DNA of 64,000 bases from Pseudomonadota bacterium (lineage in GTDB: Bacteria; Pseudomonadota; Gammaproteobacteria; Steroidobacterales; Steroidobacteraceae). The DNA lies in the NCBI GenBank assembly GCA_021785405.1, contig JAJYFF010000001.1, forward strand, positions 62,001 to 126,000. The letters are read 5' to 3'. Position 1 is the stretch's first letter. Each line of letters starts with the position of its first letter. Positions 28,685-37,329 of this stretch are shown here, piece after piece. The notes under the pieces are model-generated. The model did no database searches. It saw only the letters and a program-made list of their open reading frames with translations, and had not been told where the DNA came from. Made by a program: the position numbers and the translations under genes.

Positions 28685-30181
28685 TCATGAATTCGTGCCC
28701 AGCTGGATGGCGTTGCTCACGAGCTGATGCACGCTCACGATCGTCTCCATCGGGAACTCGTAATAGGGAAGCACCTTGCTGAACTGGCTCTTACAAATCG
28801 CGCAGATGGCCGCCATGTGCGTCACGCCGTGCTCCTGCTGCACCTCGCGCAGCGCCTGCATGCGCGGCAGCGCGCCCTTGACCCGCAGTTCCAACAGCTC
28901 ATCGGTCAGAAGGCCGCCGCCGCCGCCGCAGCAGAATGTCTTCTCGCCGATGGTTTCAGGCGCCATGTCGAAGAAGTGGTTGCAGCTCGCCTTGATCACC
29001 TCTCGCGGCAGCACGAACTGCCCGCCCGGCCTCGCGCCCATGCGCGTGGCCCGCGCCACGTTGCAGGAATCGTGAAAAGTAACCCTCATGTGATCGTTGG
29101 CTTCCCTGTCGAGCTTGATCGCGCCCCTCTCGATGAGATCGTGCGTGAATTCGATGATGTGCTGCGGCACGGGGTAGCGAGGATCCAGGAAATCGAAGGG
29201 CCCGGCGAGGGTGTTCCAGAAGCTGTAGGCCACGCGCCACGCATGGCCGCATTCCCCCACGACGATGCGCTTGACCTTCAGGTCGATGGCCGCCTTGCGG
29301 ATGCGTAGCGCCACCTTGCGCATCTGCTCGTAGTTGCCGATGAACAGGGCGAAGTTCGCTGCCTCGGACGCGTAGGAGCTCAATGTCCAGCTGATGCCTG
29401 CCTGATGGAAGACCTTCGCATAGCCGATCAGTCCGTCGATGTGCGGTTCGGCGAAGAAGTCGGCCGAGGGCGGGATCAGCAGGACCTCGGCGCCTTGCAC
29501 ATCGAGCGGGAAGCGCACATCGACGCCGGTGTCCTCCTTGACATCCTCTTCCAGGCCTTCGAGCGTGTTGGCGAGCGCCGGCGCAGGCAGGCCCAGGTTG
29601 TTGCCGATCGTGTGCACCTTGCCGAGAATCTCGTTGCAGTACTTCTGGCCGACGCCGATCTCATCCAGGATCTCGCGAGCCGCCATCGAGATCTCGGCCG
29701 TGTCGATGCCGTACGGGCAGAACACGGAGCAGCGCCGGCACTGCGAGCACTGATGAAAATAGCTGTACCATTCCTCGAGCACGCTTGGATCGAGGTCGCG
29801 CGCACCGACGAGCCTCGGAAAGAGCTTCCCCGCGAGCGTGAAATGGCGCCGGTAGATGCTGCGCAAGAGATCCTGCCGCGCCACCGGCATGTTCTTCGGA
29901 TCTCCCGTGCCGAGGAAGTAGTGACATTTGTCGGCGCAGGAGCCGCACTTGACGCATGCATCGAGATGGACGCGCAGCGATCGGTATTTGCTCAGCAGTT
30001 CCCCGAGCTTCGCGACGGCCCGCTCCTCCCAGTTCTCTACCAGCTCTCCCGGAAAGCCGAGCGCCTGCTGGTGCCGCGGCGCGGCCTTGAAGGGTGCGCT
30101 CTTAGCCATCACCCCCGGCTGAAGATCCGGAATCTCGAGATACTCCCCCACCGCGGGGACCTTGAATTCCACCTTCGCCAC
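28685..30181 (-). CDS. dsrK: DsrK, HdrD-like Fe-S protein
   Basis: CVKCGSCADKCHYFLGTGDPKNMPVARQDLLRS; CSQCRRCSVFCPYGIDTAEI; CCGGGGGLLTDE; GTG start. Confidence 0.95.
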   Translation of the reverse strand: MAKVEFKVPAVGEYLEIPDLQPGVMAKSAPFKAAPRHQQALGFPGELVENWEERAVAKLGELLSKYRSLRVHLDACVKCGSCADKCHYFLGTGDPKNMPVARQDLLRSIYRRHFTLAGKLFPRLVGARDLDPSVLEEWYSYFHQCSQCRRCSVFCPYGIDTAEISMAAREILDEIGVGQKYCNEILGKVHTIGNNLGLPAPALANTLEGLEEDVKEDTGVDVRFPLDVQGAEVLLIPPSADFFAEPHIDGLIGYAKVFHQAGISWTLSSYASEAANFALFIGNYEQMRKVALRIRKAAIDLKVKRIVVGECGHAWRVAYSFWNTLAGPFDFLDPRYPVPQHIIEFTHDLIERGAIKLDREANDHMRVTFHDSCNVARATRMGARPGGQFVLPREVIKASCNHFFDMAPETIGEKTFCCGGGGGLLTDELLELRVKGALPRMQALREVQQEHGVTHMAAICAICKSQFSKVLPYYEFPMETIVSVHQLVSNAIQLGTNS

Positions 30182-30182
30182 G

Positions 30183-30926
30183 CTAGACCTCGTCCCCGGC
30201 ACCCTCGAGCTGCGCCGCCCAGGGCGCCAGATGCCGCCGCTCGCGAGCATCATCTACTTGGTTGCGCGTCGGGCTGAAGAAGACCCCGGGCGCATGCAGC
30301 AGCTTGCTGAACGGGAATGCGATCAGCAGCGCCGCCACCATGCTCAAGTGCGCCAGCAGCAGGGGGCTGTCCGGCAGCGGCTGCCAGTCGAAATAAAGAA
30401 GCCCCAGAACAAAGGCCTTGAACGACACGATGTCGGTGTGATCGAGGAACTTGATCGCAAGCCCCGACAGACCAATGCCGAGCAGCAGCAGCAGCATCAG
30501 GTAATCCGACGGTTGGCTGATGTAGCGCACCCGCGCGATCAGGACACGGCGCCCGAGAAGCCCCAGCAGCCCCACCACCATCACCACGCCGCCATAGACG
30601 CCGAACGGCTGCACGAGCACCGTCCAGAACCAGATCGGCTGAATGAAATAGCGCAGGTGACGCACCACCTCGAGCAGCAGCCCCAGGTGGAACATGACCG
30701 CGAATATCCAGGTCCACTTGCTGGACTTGAACAGACTCTCGAACAACGCGACTTCGCGAGCCACTCGAAAGACCACGCCGGTGCGGGTCACCGGCGCTGG
30801 CATCGTCGGTATCTTCAGCGGCGCCGGCGTGCGCGCATACGTCAATACCCTGTACGAAACGCCGAGCCCGAACACTGCAGCCGCCCCGTACAGCAGGAGC
30901 GCGTATATCACGGTCATGATCGGCAT
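30183..30926 (-). CDS. dsrM: DsrM, NarI-like membrane cytochrome b subunit
   Basis: 247 aa membrane protein between dsrC and dsrK; FHLGLLLEVVRHLRYF, LLLAHLSMVAALLIAFPFSKLLHAPGVFFSPTRNQVD. Confidence 0.95.
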   Translation of the reverse strand: MPIMTVIYALLLYGAAAVFGLGVSYRVLTYARTPAPLKIPTMPAPVTRTGVVFRVAREVALFESLFKSSKWTWIFAVMFHLGLLLEVVRHLRYFIQPIWFWTVLVQPFGVYGGVVMVVGLLGLLGRRVLIARVRYISQPSDYLMLLLLLGIGLSGLAIKFLDHTDIVSFKAFVLGLLYFDWQPLPDSPLLLAHLSMVAALLIAFPFSKLLHAPGVFFSPTRNQVDDARERRHLAPWAAQLEGAGDEV

Positions 30927-31022
30927 CGAGCGCGCCCTCCCGGCCCCGGCACCGGGCACCGGCCCCTCCCGTCGCGCATCCGCCCCCGATGACCGGACCT
31001 CGCGGCGGCCGCTATCATGCAA

Positions 31023-31361
31023 TCAGATGCAGCCCGTCGGCTTCGGCAAACCGGCATAGCGGCAGGCCTGTTTGGCCGGACCATACGGAAAGAGCTCGTA
31101 CAGGTACTTGCTGTTTCCCTTCTCCGGGCCGAGCTTCTTGCCGATCGCCTTGGTGAGCACACGGATCGCCGGCGCCACCTGATACTCCGCGTAATACTCG
31201 CGCAGGAAATTGATCACTTCCCAGTGATTGCTCGTGAGCGCGATGTTGTCGTCCGCCGCCATGGTTCTCGCCACATCCTCATTCCAGTCGGCAAGGTTGA
31301 TCAGATAGCCCTCTTCATCGACCGCCACTTCCTTATCTTTCAGCGCCACTGCTGCAGTCAT
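31023..31361 (-). CDS. dsrC: DsrC, sulfur carrier protein
   Basis: C-terminal KQACRYAGLPKPTGCI with both conserved cysteines. Confidence 0.97.
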   Translation of the reverse strand: MTAAVALKDKEVAVDEEGYLINLADWNEDVARTMAADDNIALTSNHWEVINFLREYYAEYQVAPAIRVLTKAIGKKLGPEKGNSKYLYELFPYGPAKQACRYAGLPKPTGCI

Positions 31362-31421
31362 GTCTCTGCTCCCGATATGACGTTTACAAACCTCATCGCC
31401 ACCCGTATGGGCACTCGCATC

Positions 31422-31730
31422 TCACACCCAGGCCTGCACATGATGATGTTCGGCGACAAGGTCGACGAAACCGCCGTAATCGACCACCTCGATTCCTGCG
31501 ATTACCTCCTCGGGCGTGAAGCCACGCGCGGCGAGGTCCGGTCCAAGCACGTAGAGTCGCCTGTCCTTCGCTGCGTCGACGAGCTTCGCGTTCGCCTCGA
31601 TGGACTTCAGCGCGCCATAGACGGCATCCTCCAGCAGAAGGATGCTACAGCCCGGACGTGTAAGGCGAAGGCAGGACTCCAGATCCCGCGTCTGCAGCGG
31701 AGACTTGTTCGTCGTATGCAACACGGCCAT
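31422..31730 (-). CDS. dsrH: DsrH
   Basis: MAVLHTTNKSPLQTRDLESCLRLTRPGCSILLLEDAVYGAL. Confidence 0.93.
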   Translation of the reverse strand: MAVLHTTNKSPLQTRDLESCLRLTRPGCSILLLEDAVYGALKSIEANAKLVDAAKDRRLYVLGPDLAARGFTPEEVIAGIEVVDYGGFVDLVAEHHHVQAWV

Positions 31731-31742
31731 TTCGCGCTCCGG

Positions 31743-32138
31743 TCAAAAGCTCAGCACCACGTCCTGCTCGTCCATCAGTACGCTGAGCTCGGCGGAACCC
31801 AGCACGCGCACTGGCACGAGAAGGTCTTCAGGCGCGAGACCCCGCGCCTGCAGCGATTCGCGCTCCACGTAAAGCTTCTCGATGTCGTAATCACCCAGCG
31901 CCCGGTATGACGGGGAGAAATTCTTCTGGCCGATGCCCTTGGTCTGCTGGCCCTTCTTCAGCTGATAGACCCCATCATCCGCGAAGACCAGGGTCATGTC
32001 CTGATCAAAAGCCGCTCCAATCAGCACGACCTCCAGCGCCTCGAGCGCATAGATGGTTCCATAAGGCGCCTTGCGGTTGACGATCATGAAGCGCTTGACC
32101 TTGCGGTTCCCGCCTTCGTCTGCTTCCGTATCGCTCAT
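31743..32138 (-). CDS. dsrF: DsrF
   Basis: KRFMIVNRKAPYGTIYALEALEVVLIGAAFDQDMTLVFADDGVYQL. Confidence 0.93.
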   Translation of the reverse strand: MSDTEADEGGNRKVKRFMIVNRKAPYGTIYALEALEVVLIGAAFDQDMTLVFADDGVYQLKKGQQTKGIGQKNFSPSYRALGDYDIEKLYVERESLQARGLAPEDLLVPVRVLGSAELSVLMDEQDVVLSF

Positions 32139-32151
32139 TCTCGCCTCGAGT

Positions 32152-32511
32152 TCAGTCGCCAAAGACCACAAGCCGGTCGGCCTCGATGCCGGCCTGAATC
32201 AGTTGTCCGAGACCGGAGATGTTGAACCCCGGCGCGAGGATCTCGGCCTTGATGCCCCGGCGCAGCCCCGCCGCAACGCACACCACCATGTCGAGATGGT
32301 GCTTGGCCGCGAGCGCCGACCACTGCCGGGTGACGTTCCGGTCATCCTGGGGAGGTTCGGTGAGCTTGTTCGCGTTGTTCACGCCGTCGTTGTAGAAGAA
32401 CACACGATAGATCTCATGCCCCTTTGCCAAGGCCGCCACGGCGAACTGATAGGCAGAATCGGAGGCCTGATGCTGATATGGCCCCTCGTTCACGAGTATC
32501 CCGAACTTCAT
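32152..32511 (-). CDS. dsrE: DsrE, sulfurtransferase subunit
   Basis: MKFGILVNEGPYQHQASDSAYQFAVAALAKGHEIYRVFFYNDGVNNANKL; conserved Cys in DMVVCVAAGLRRGI. Confidence 0.95.
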   Translation of the reverse strand: MKFGILVNEGPYQHQASDSAYQFAVAALAKGHEIYRVFFYNDGVNNANKLTEPPQDDRNVTRQWSALAAKHHLDMVVCVAAGLRRGIKAEILAPGFNISGLGQLIQAGIEADRLVVFGD

Positions 32512-33611
32512 CGCCCGCTCCCGGTGCCCGCCGAAAGGCGGATATGCGCCGAGGCATTCAGGCTCCCGCGACCGCCGCGCCAGTTATCGATGTGATAGGG
32601 CGTGAACGGCAGACCGGTCAGCTCGAAGAAGCGCGGCCAGCCGATGCGCTCGATCCATTCTCCGATGCGCTCCCAGTCCCTGGCATCCTGCTGATAGGTG
32701 CGCAGGATCTTCTTCACCGCGGTCGCCACTTCCGGCCAGCGGGGCGGGTTGTTGGGCAGACCTGCCACGGCGAGTTTGTGGAACGTCGGGCGCGTGCGGG
32801 CATTGGAGTGCTTCCCGCCCACCCAGATCGCGATTTTGGTGTGCTCCGGATCATTGATCTGCATCGGCGGGCACGGCGGATAGCACGCTCCGCAGCAGAC
32901 ACATTTCGTCTCGTCGACTTCCAGCGTCGGCTTGCCGTTGACCACGGCCGGCCTGATGGCCGCCACCGGGCAGCGAGCCACGACCGCCGGGCGCTCGCAG
33001 ACATTGGCCACCAGATCGTGGTTGATCCGGGGCGGTTTGGTGTGCTGGATGTTGACCGCGATGTCGCCCTGGCCGCCGCAGTTGATTTCGCAGCAGGACG
33101 TGGTGATCCCAACTCGATTGGGCATGCGCTCGTTGGCGAACTCCTCGTGCAGTTCATCCATCAGCGCCTTGACCACCCCCGATGCGTCGGTGCCGGGGAT
33201 GTCGCAATGCAGCCAGCCCTGCGTATGGGAGATGGTCCGCACGGAGTTGCCGGTGCCGCCGACGGGAAACCCCGCCGCCCCAAGCGCCGCGATCAGCGCG
33301 GCAAGCTTGGTCTCCTCGCCGACGATGAACTCGATATTGCTGCGAATGGTGAAGCGTATGTAGCCGTCGGCGTACCTGTCGGCGATGTCGCAAAGCTTGC
33401 GGACCGTGAATACGTCCATCTGCCGCTGCGTTCCGGCGCGCACGGTCCACACATGATCGCCGCTCTCGGCGAGATGATGCAGCACGCCCGGACGGGGCCG
33501 TTCGTGCCACTTCCATTTGCCGTAGTTCTTCTTCAGGATCGGATGCATGAATTGAAACGCATCCGGAACGCCGCTCTCGACGGGCATGCGGGGCTTGGCG
33601 GGATCGCTCAT
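32508..33611 (-). CDS. dsrB: Dissimilatory (reverse) sulfite reductase beta subunit
   Basis: TTSCCEINCGGQGDIAVNIQHTKPP siroheme/Fe-S motif; CVCCGACYPPCPPM ferredoxin insert. Confidence 0.97.
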   Translation of the reverse strand: MSDPAKPRMPVESGVPDAFQFMHPILKKNYGKWKWHERPRPGVLHHLAESGDHVWTVRAGTQRQMDVFTVRKLCDIADRYADGYIRFTIRSNIEFIVGEETKLAALIAALGAAGFPVGGTGNSVRTISHTQGWLHCDIPGTDASGVVKALMDELHEEFANERMPNRVGITTSCCEINCGGQGDIAVNIQHTKPPRINHDLVANVCERPAVVARCPVAAIRPAVVNGKPTLEVDETKCVCCGACYPPCPPMQINDPEHTKIAIWVGGKHSNARTRPTFHKLAVAGLPNNPPRWPEVATAVKKILRTYQQDARDWERIGEWIERIGWPRFFELTGLPFTPYHIDNWRGGRGSLNASAHIRLSAGTGSGR

Positions 33612-34885
33612 GGCGCACCCCCGGTATCTTGAGCGCCTTGACGCGCATTCCATTTCGCGACTTCCTCCTCCCAGCCGTCGGTACGGACGTAGGGATTGGT
33701 GCGCGGATGCAGCACCATGCTCGGATCGGGTTCAAGACCGATCGCCTTGAGGAAGTTGGCGAAACCAATGCGTTCGATCATCTCGCCGGTACGCTCGTGC
33801 TCCAGCGCGTTCTCGGCGAAGAAGTCGATGATGTTCTGTGACAGTGCCTGCAGCTTCTCGAAGTCCTCGTCTGTTTCCAGCTTCATGAACGGCACGATCA
33901 CCGTGCCGAACAGGTCCCCGATCTTGAGCGTACGCTTGCCGCCGAGAAGGATGGTTACGCCGCGGTCCGTGCCGGGGCGCAGCGCCTTGGGCATGACGTT
34001 GATGCAATGCATGCAGCGCACACAGTTGCGGTTGTCGATTTCGATGGTGTCGTCATCCTTGAGCGACACGCAACGGGTCGGGCAACGCGTGACGACGTTG
34101 TCGATCACTGCCTGGCGAGTGCTCCCGGACACGTGCTTGCGCACCTCGTCCTGATCGATCCGGATATCGTCGCGCCACGTGCCGATCACCGCCATGTCGG
34201 CGCGTTGGATGGCGTTCATGCAGTCGTTCGGGCAGCCGGAGAACTTGAATTTGAACTTGTACGGCAGCGCCGGGCGATGCATGTCGTCCAGGAAGGCGTT
34301 GATGATCTGGGTGTGGGCGCGGATCTCGTCGTAGCAGGACTGCTCGCAACGCGCATGTCCCACGCAGGACATCGAGGTACGGACGGCCGGCCCGGCACCG
34401 CCGAGGTCGTACCCCAGCTCGTTCATCTCGTCGAAGCAGGGCTGAACGTTGCGGCTGCTGCAGCCCTGCAGCATGATGTCGCCGCTCTGCCCATGCAGGG
34501 CGATCAGGCCGGATCCGTACTTCTCCCACACGTCACAGATCTTGCGCAGCGCGTCGGTGGAGTAGTGCATGCCGGGCGCGGGCATGACGCGCAGCGTATG
34601 AAACTCCGCGGCCTCCGGAAACTCCGGCTTGCCGTCCTCGCCGCGCAGCTCCGTAAAGCGCGGGATGACACCGCCGCCGTAACCGATCACGCCCACGGTG
34701 CCGCCCTTCCAGTACCCACGCTTGGTTTCGTAGGACCGTTCGAGCTGCCCGAGCAGGTCTTTCATCATGCCGGCGTAGGGTTTGTCCTGCGCACCGGCCA
34801 GGCGCTTCAGGCCTGAGACGAAGCTCGGCCATGGACCGCCTTCAAGTTGGTCCAGCATTGGTGTTTCTGGTGTTTTCGGGCTCAT
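33608..34885 (-). CDS. dsrA: Dissimilatory (reverse) sulfite reductase alpha subunit
   Basis: CVGHARCEQSCYDE, FKFSGCPNDCMNAIQRADMAVIGTWRDDI, CVRCMHCINVMPKAL. Confidence 0.97.
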   Translation of the reverse strand: MSPKTPETPMLDQLEGGPWPSFVSGLKRLAGAQDKPYAGMMKDLLGQLERSYETKRGYWKGGTVGVIGYGGGVIPRFTELRGEDGKPEFPEAAEFHTLRVMPAPGMHYSTDALRKICDVWEKYGSGLIALHGQSGDIMLQGCSSRNVQPCFDEMNELGYDLGGAGPAVRTSMSCVGHARCEQSCYDEIRAHTQIINAFLDDMHRPALPYKFKFKFSGCPNDCMNAIQRADMAVIGTWRDDIRIDQDEVRKHVSGSTRQAVIDNVVTRCPTRCVSLKDDDTIEIDNRNCVRCMHCINVMPKALRPGTDRGVTILLGGKRTLKIGDLFGTVIVPFMKLETDEDFEKLQALSQNIIDFFAENALEHERTGEMIERIGFANFLKAIGLEPDPSMVLHPRTNPYVRTDGWEEEVAKWNARQGAQDTGGAP

Positions 34886-35040
34886 ACGGTTGCGTCGCAA
34901 GTTGTCGGTTCCGACCCTCTCGGGCTCCCGAAGCCATCCCCGCCGCACACGACACAGCGGGCCAGGGCACTCTGGAGAGAACTCTAGGCGCGCGCGGCGC
35001 TGCTCGGTATTGCGCAGACGGAATAGCCGGGCCTGCGGCG

Positions 35041-35067
35041 CGGTATCTCCTTTGGGATATATGCGGC
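35041..35067 (-). promoter_or_regulatory. Palindromic motif upstream of dsrA, shared with cysG upstream region
   Basis: Reading on minus: GCCGCATATATCCCAAAGGAGATACCG; compare GCCGATATGTTCCTTTGGAGATATACCG at 37267-37294. Confidence 0.5.
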
Positions 35068-35094
35068 GCGCGCCTGGCGCGGAAGCTTTACGGC

Positions 35095-35784
35095 ATGAGA
35101 TCGCGCTACTGGAGCGACGACGCGGAAGAGGCCGCGGACGCTGCCTGCACGGCAGCCGATCTGTCATTTGCGCTATCGGGCCGGACGATCCCCTTCGAGT
35201 ACCCTCGCGCCCTGTGCCTCGCGGCCACCAAGCTCCTGCCCTGGTTGCCATCGGTGCGCGCTGCCGGGTTGCGTCTCGCCCTCGGGGCCGAGTCGGCCAA
35301 CGGGTGGCAGCGTGACGAAAGTGACGGCGCGCTCATCTATCTTCCCAAACGCGCGCGGTTGGTATTGCGTCTGCCATTGGAGCGGATCGGCGACGGGCGC
35401 GTACTGGCCGGCAACACGCTGTGGATTGCCGACTGTCCGCTGCGGATTGGCCCGCCAACCGTCGTTTCGCTCTCGCCAGCCGAGACGCTCTATGCTCGGC
35501 ATGTCATCGATGAGACGCACGACGAGAGCCTCTTCCTCGACCGCGTTGCGCAGGCGATGCACTCTCTTGGGTTGGCGCGTCCAAAGCTCATGTGCGGCAA
35601 GAGCCGGTGGATCGCCACTCCGCAGGGCGCTCTGCGTACGCGTAGTGTGATGATCGCCTGCCTCGCCCCACGCGAGTCGTTCACCGTGTTGGCGAACGGC
35701 ATCGGCACCGGTCGGTTGCTGGGGTGCGGGCTGTTCGTGCCCTACAAGCGGTCCGCGTCGTACCCGCGCGGCGCTGAGGATTAA
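35095..35784 (+). CDS. Orphan Cas6/Cmx6-like RAMP endoribonuclease
   Basis: ADLSFALSGRTIPFEYPRALCLA...RARLVLRLPLERI...LAGNTLWIADCPLRIG...ETLYARHVIDE...GIGTGRLLGCGLFVPYK; C-terminal segment fits the Cas6 Gly-rich loop GhGxxxxxGhG exactly (GIG-TGRLL-GCG). Confidence 0.72.
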   Translation: MRSRYWSDDAEEAADAACTAADLSFALSGRTIPFEYPRALCLAATKLLPWLPSVRAAGLRLALGAESANGWQRDESDGALIYLPKRARLVLRLPLERIGDGRVLAGNTLWIADCPLRIGPPTVVSLSPAETLYARHVIDETHDESLFLDRVAQAMHSLGLARPKLMCGKSRWIATPQGALRTRSVMIACLAPRESFTVLANGIGTGRLLGCGLFVPYKRSASYPRGAED

Positions 35785-35787
35785 GAC

Positions 35788-37209
35788 CTATCCGACCGCT
35801 CTCACGGCGGTCTCCTCGGCGACGCCCGCCGGCTCAAACCAGGCGAAACGCTCGTGGAGCCTGACCACCTCGCCGATGATCAGCAGCGCAGGCGGGCGCA
35901 TCGCGCCCTCCGCGGCCTTTGCCGGCAAGCCCGCCAGATCACCGATCAACACGCGCTGGCTCTGCGTCGTGCCGTCCTGAACCAGCGCGGCAGGCGTTGC
36001 GGCCGGCAGACCCGCCTCGATCAGCCGCCTGCAGATCGGCTCGAGCGTGTGCAGGCCCATGTAGATTACAAGGGTCTGACGAGGCTGGGCCAGTGCGTTC
36101 CAATCGAGATCACCCCCGTCTTTGAGATGTCCCGGAACGAACACGCAGCTGTGAGCGAAATCGCGATGGGTCAGCGGAATGCCCGCGTAGGCCGCGCAGC
36201 CCGATGCCGCCGTAATGCCCGGCACGACCTGAAACGGAATGCCCTCTGCGGCCAGCGCATCGGCTTCCTCGCCCCCACGGCCGAAGATGAAAGGATCGCC
36301 ACCCTTGAGGCGCAGCACGCGTCTACCCTCGCGCGCAAGTCGAACCAGGATTGCGTTGATCTCCTCCTGCGTCAGGCAGTGCTCGCCACACGCCTTACCG
36401 ACATAGATGCGCTCGGCGCCACGGTGCGCCAAATCGACAATCGCCGGCGCCACCAGCCGGTCGTACACCACGACATCGGCCTGCTGCATCAGGCGCAGGG
36501 CCCGGAAGGTGAGCAGGTCAGGATCGCCGGGACCGGCGCCCACCAGATACACCTCCCCGACCGAAAGCGACGAGGGCGTATGCTGCTGCAGCGCGACCTC
36601 GATGGCGCATTTGGCCGCCCGCTCCCGACCCGCCAGCATCATCTCGGCGGCAGGCCCGTGCAGCACCTCTTCCCAGAAGCGGCGGCGCTGCGCCGCGCTC
36701 TTGAATCGGCGCTTGACACGCTTGCGCAAGCCCTGCGCCAGCGTCGCGAGCCTGCCATAGGTCGCCGGCAGCATCGTCTCGAGTTTCGTGCGCAGCATGC
36801 GCGAGAGAACCGGCGAGGCGCCGCCCGATGAGACTGCCACGATCACTGGCGACCGATCGACGATGGACGGCACGATGAAGCTGCAAAGCTCGGGCGCATC
36901 GACCACATTGACCGCAATTGTGCGCTCACGACACAGCCTGGAGACCTCGCTGTTGACACCCGGGTCGTCCGTCGCGGCGATGACCAGAGCGCAATCCTCG
37001 ATATCGCTGGCGCGAAACGTGCGCGCGCGGTGACTGAGTTTTCCCTCAGCGCGATAGCGCGCGAGGCTTCTGCCGAGCTCGGGTGCCACCACCGTGACGG
37101 CGGCGTTCGCCCGCATCAGCAGCTCCGCCTTGCGCGCAGCCACCTCGCCACCGCCTACCACGAGGCAGGAGCGCGAGCGGACATCGAGAAACACCGGCAA
37201 GAAATCCAT
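35788..37209 (-). CDS. cysG: Siroheme synthase (precorrin-2 dehydrogenase/ferrochelatase + uroporphyrinogen-III methyltransferase)
   Basis: MDFLPVFLDVRSRSCLVVGGGEVAARKAELLMRANAAVTVVAPEL; VYLVGAGPGDPDLLTFRALRLMQQADVVVYDRLV; LRLKGGDPFIFGRGGEEADALAAEGIPFQVVPGITAA. Confidence 0.96.
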   Translation of the reverse strand: MDFLPVFLDVRSRSCLVVGGGEVAARKAELLMRANAAVTVVAPELGRSLARYRAEGKLSHRARTFRASDIEDCALVIAATDDPGVNSEVSRLCRERTIAVNVVDAPELCSFIVPSIVDRSPVIVAVSSGGASPVLSRMLRTKLETMLPATYGRLATLAQGLRKRVKRRFKSAAQRRRFWEEVLHGPAAEMMLAGRERAAKCAIEVALQQHTPSSLSVGEVYLVGAGPGDPDLLTFRALRLMQQADVVVYDRLVAPAIVDLAHRGAERIYVGKACGEHCLTQEEINAILVRLAREGRRVLRLKGGDPFIFGRGGEEADALAAEGIPFQVVPGITAASGCAAYAGIPLTHRDFAHSCVFVPGHLKDGGDLDWNALAQPRQTLVIYMGLHTLEPICRRLIEAGLPAATPAALVQDGTTQSQRVLIGDLAGLPAKAAEGAMRPPALLIIGEVVRLHERFAWFEPAGVAEETAVRAVG

Positions 37210-37266
37210 GCATCACCAGAGCTGAGCAACGATTAGGCACTCATTACAGAGGCAGCGCGGGGCCGT

Positions 37267-37294
37267 CGGTATATCTCCAAAGGAACATATCGGC
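37267..37294 (-). promoter_or_regulatory. Palindromic motif upstream of cysG, shared with dsrA upstream region
   Basis: Reading on minus: GCCGATATGTTCCTTTGGAGATATACCG, about 58 bp upstream of cysG ATG. Confidence 0.5.
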
Positions 37295-37329
37295 TCGCCA
37301 ATGGGGATAAATCGGGTCCTACGTCACAC

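Noticed and set aside
33600-37300. CRISPR array or further cas genes around the Cas6-like ORF
   Set aside because: No regularly spaced direct repeats found by eye, and neighbours are dsr genes and cysG; the Cas6-like gene is therefore treated as an orphan.
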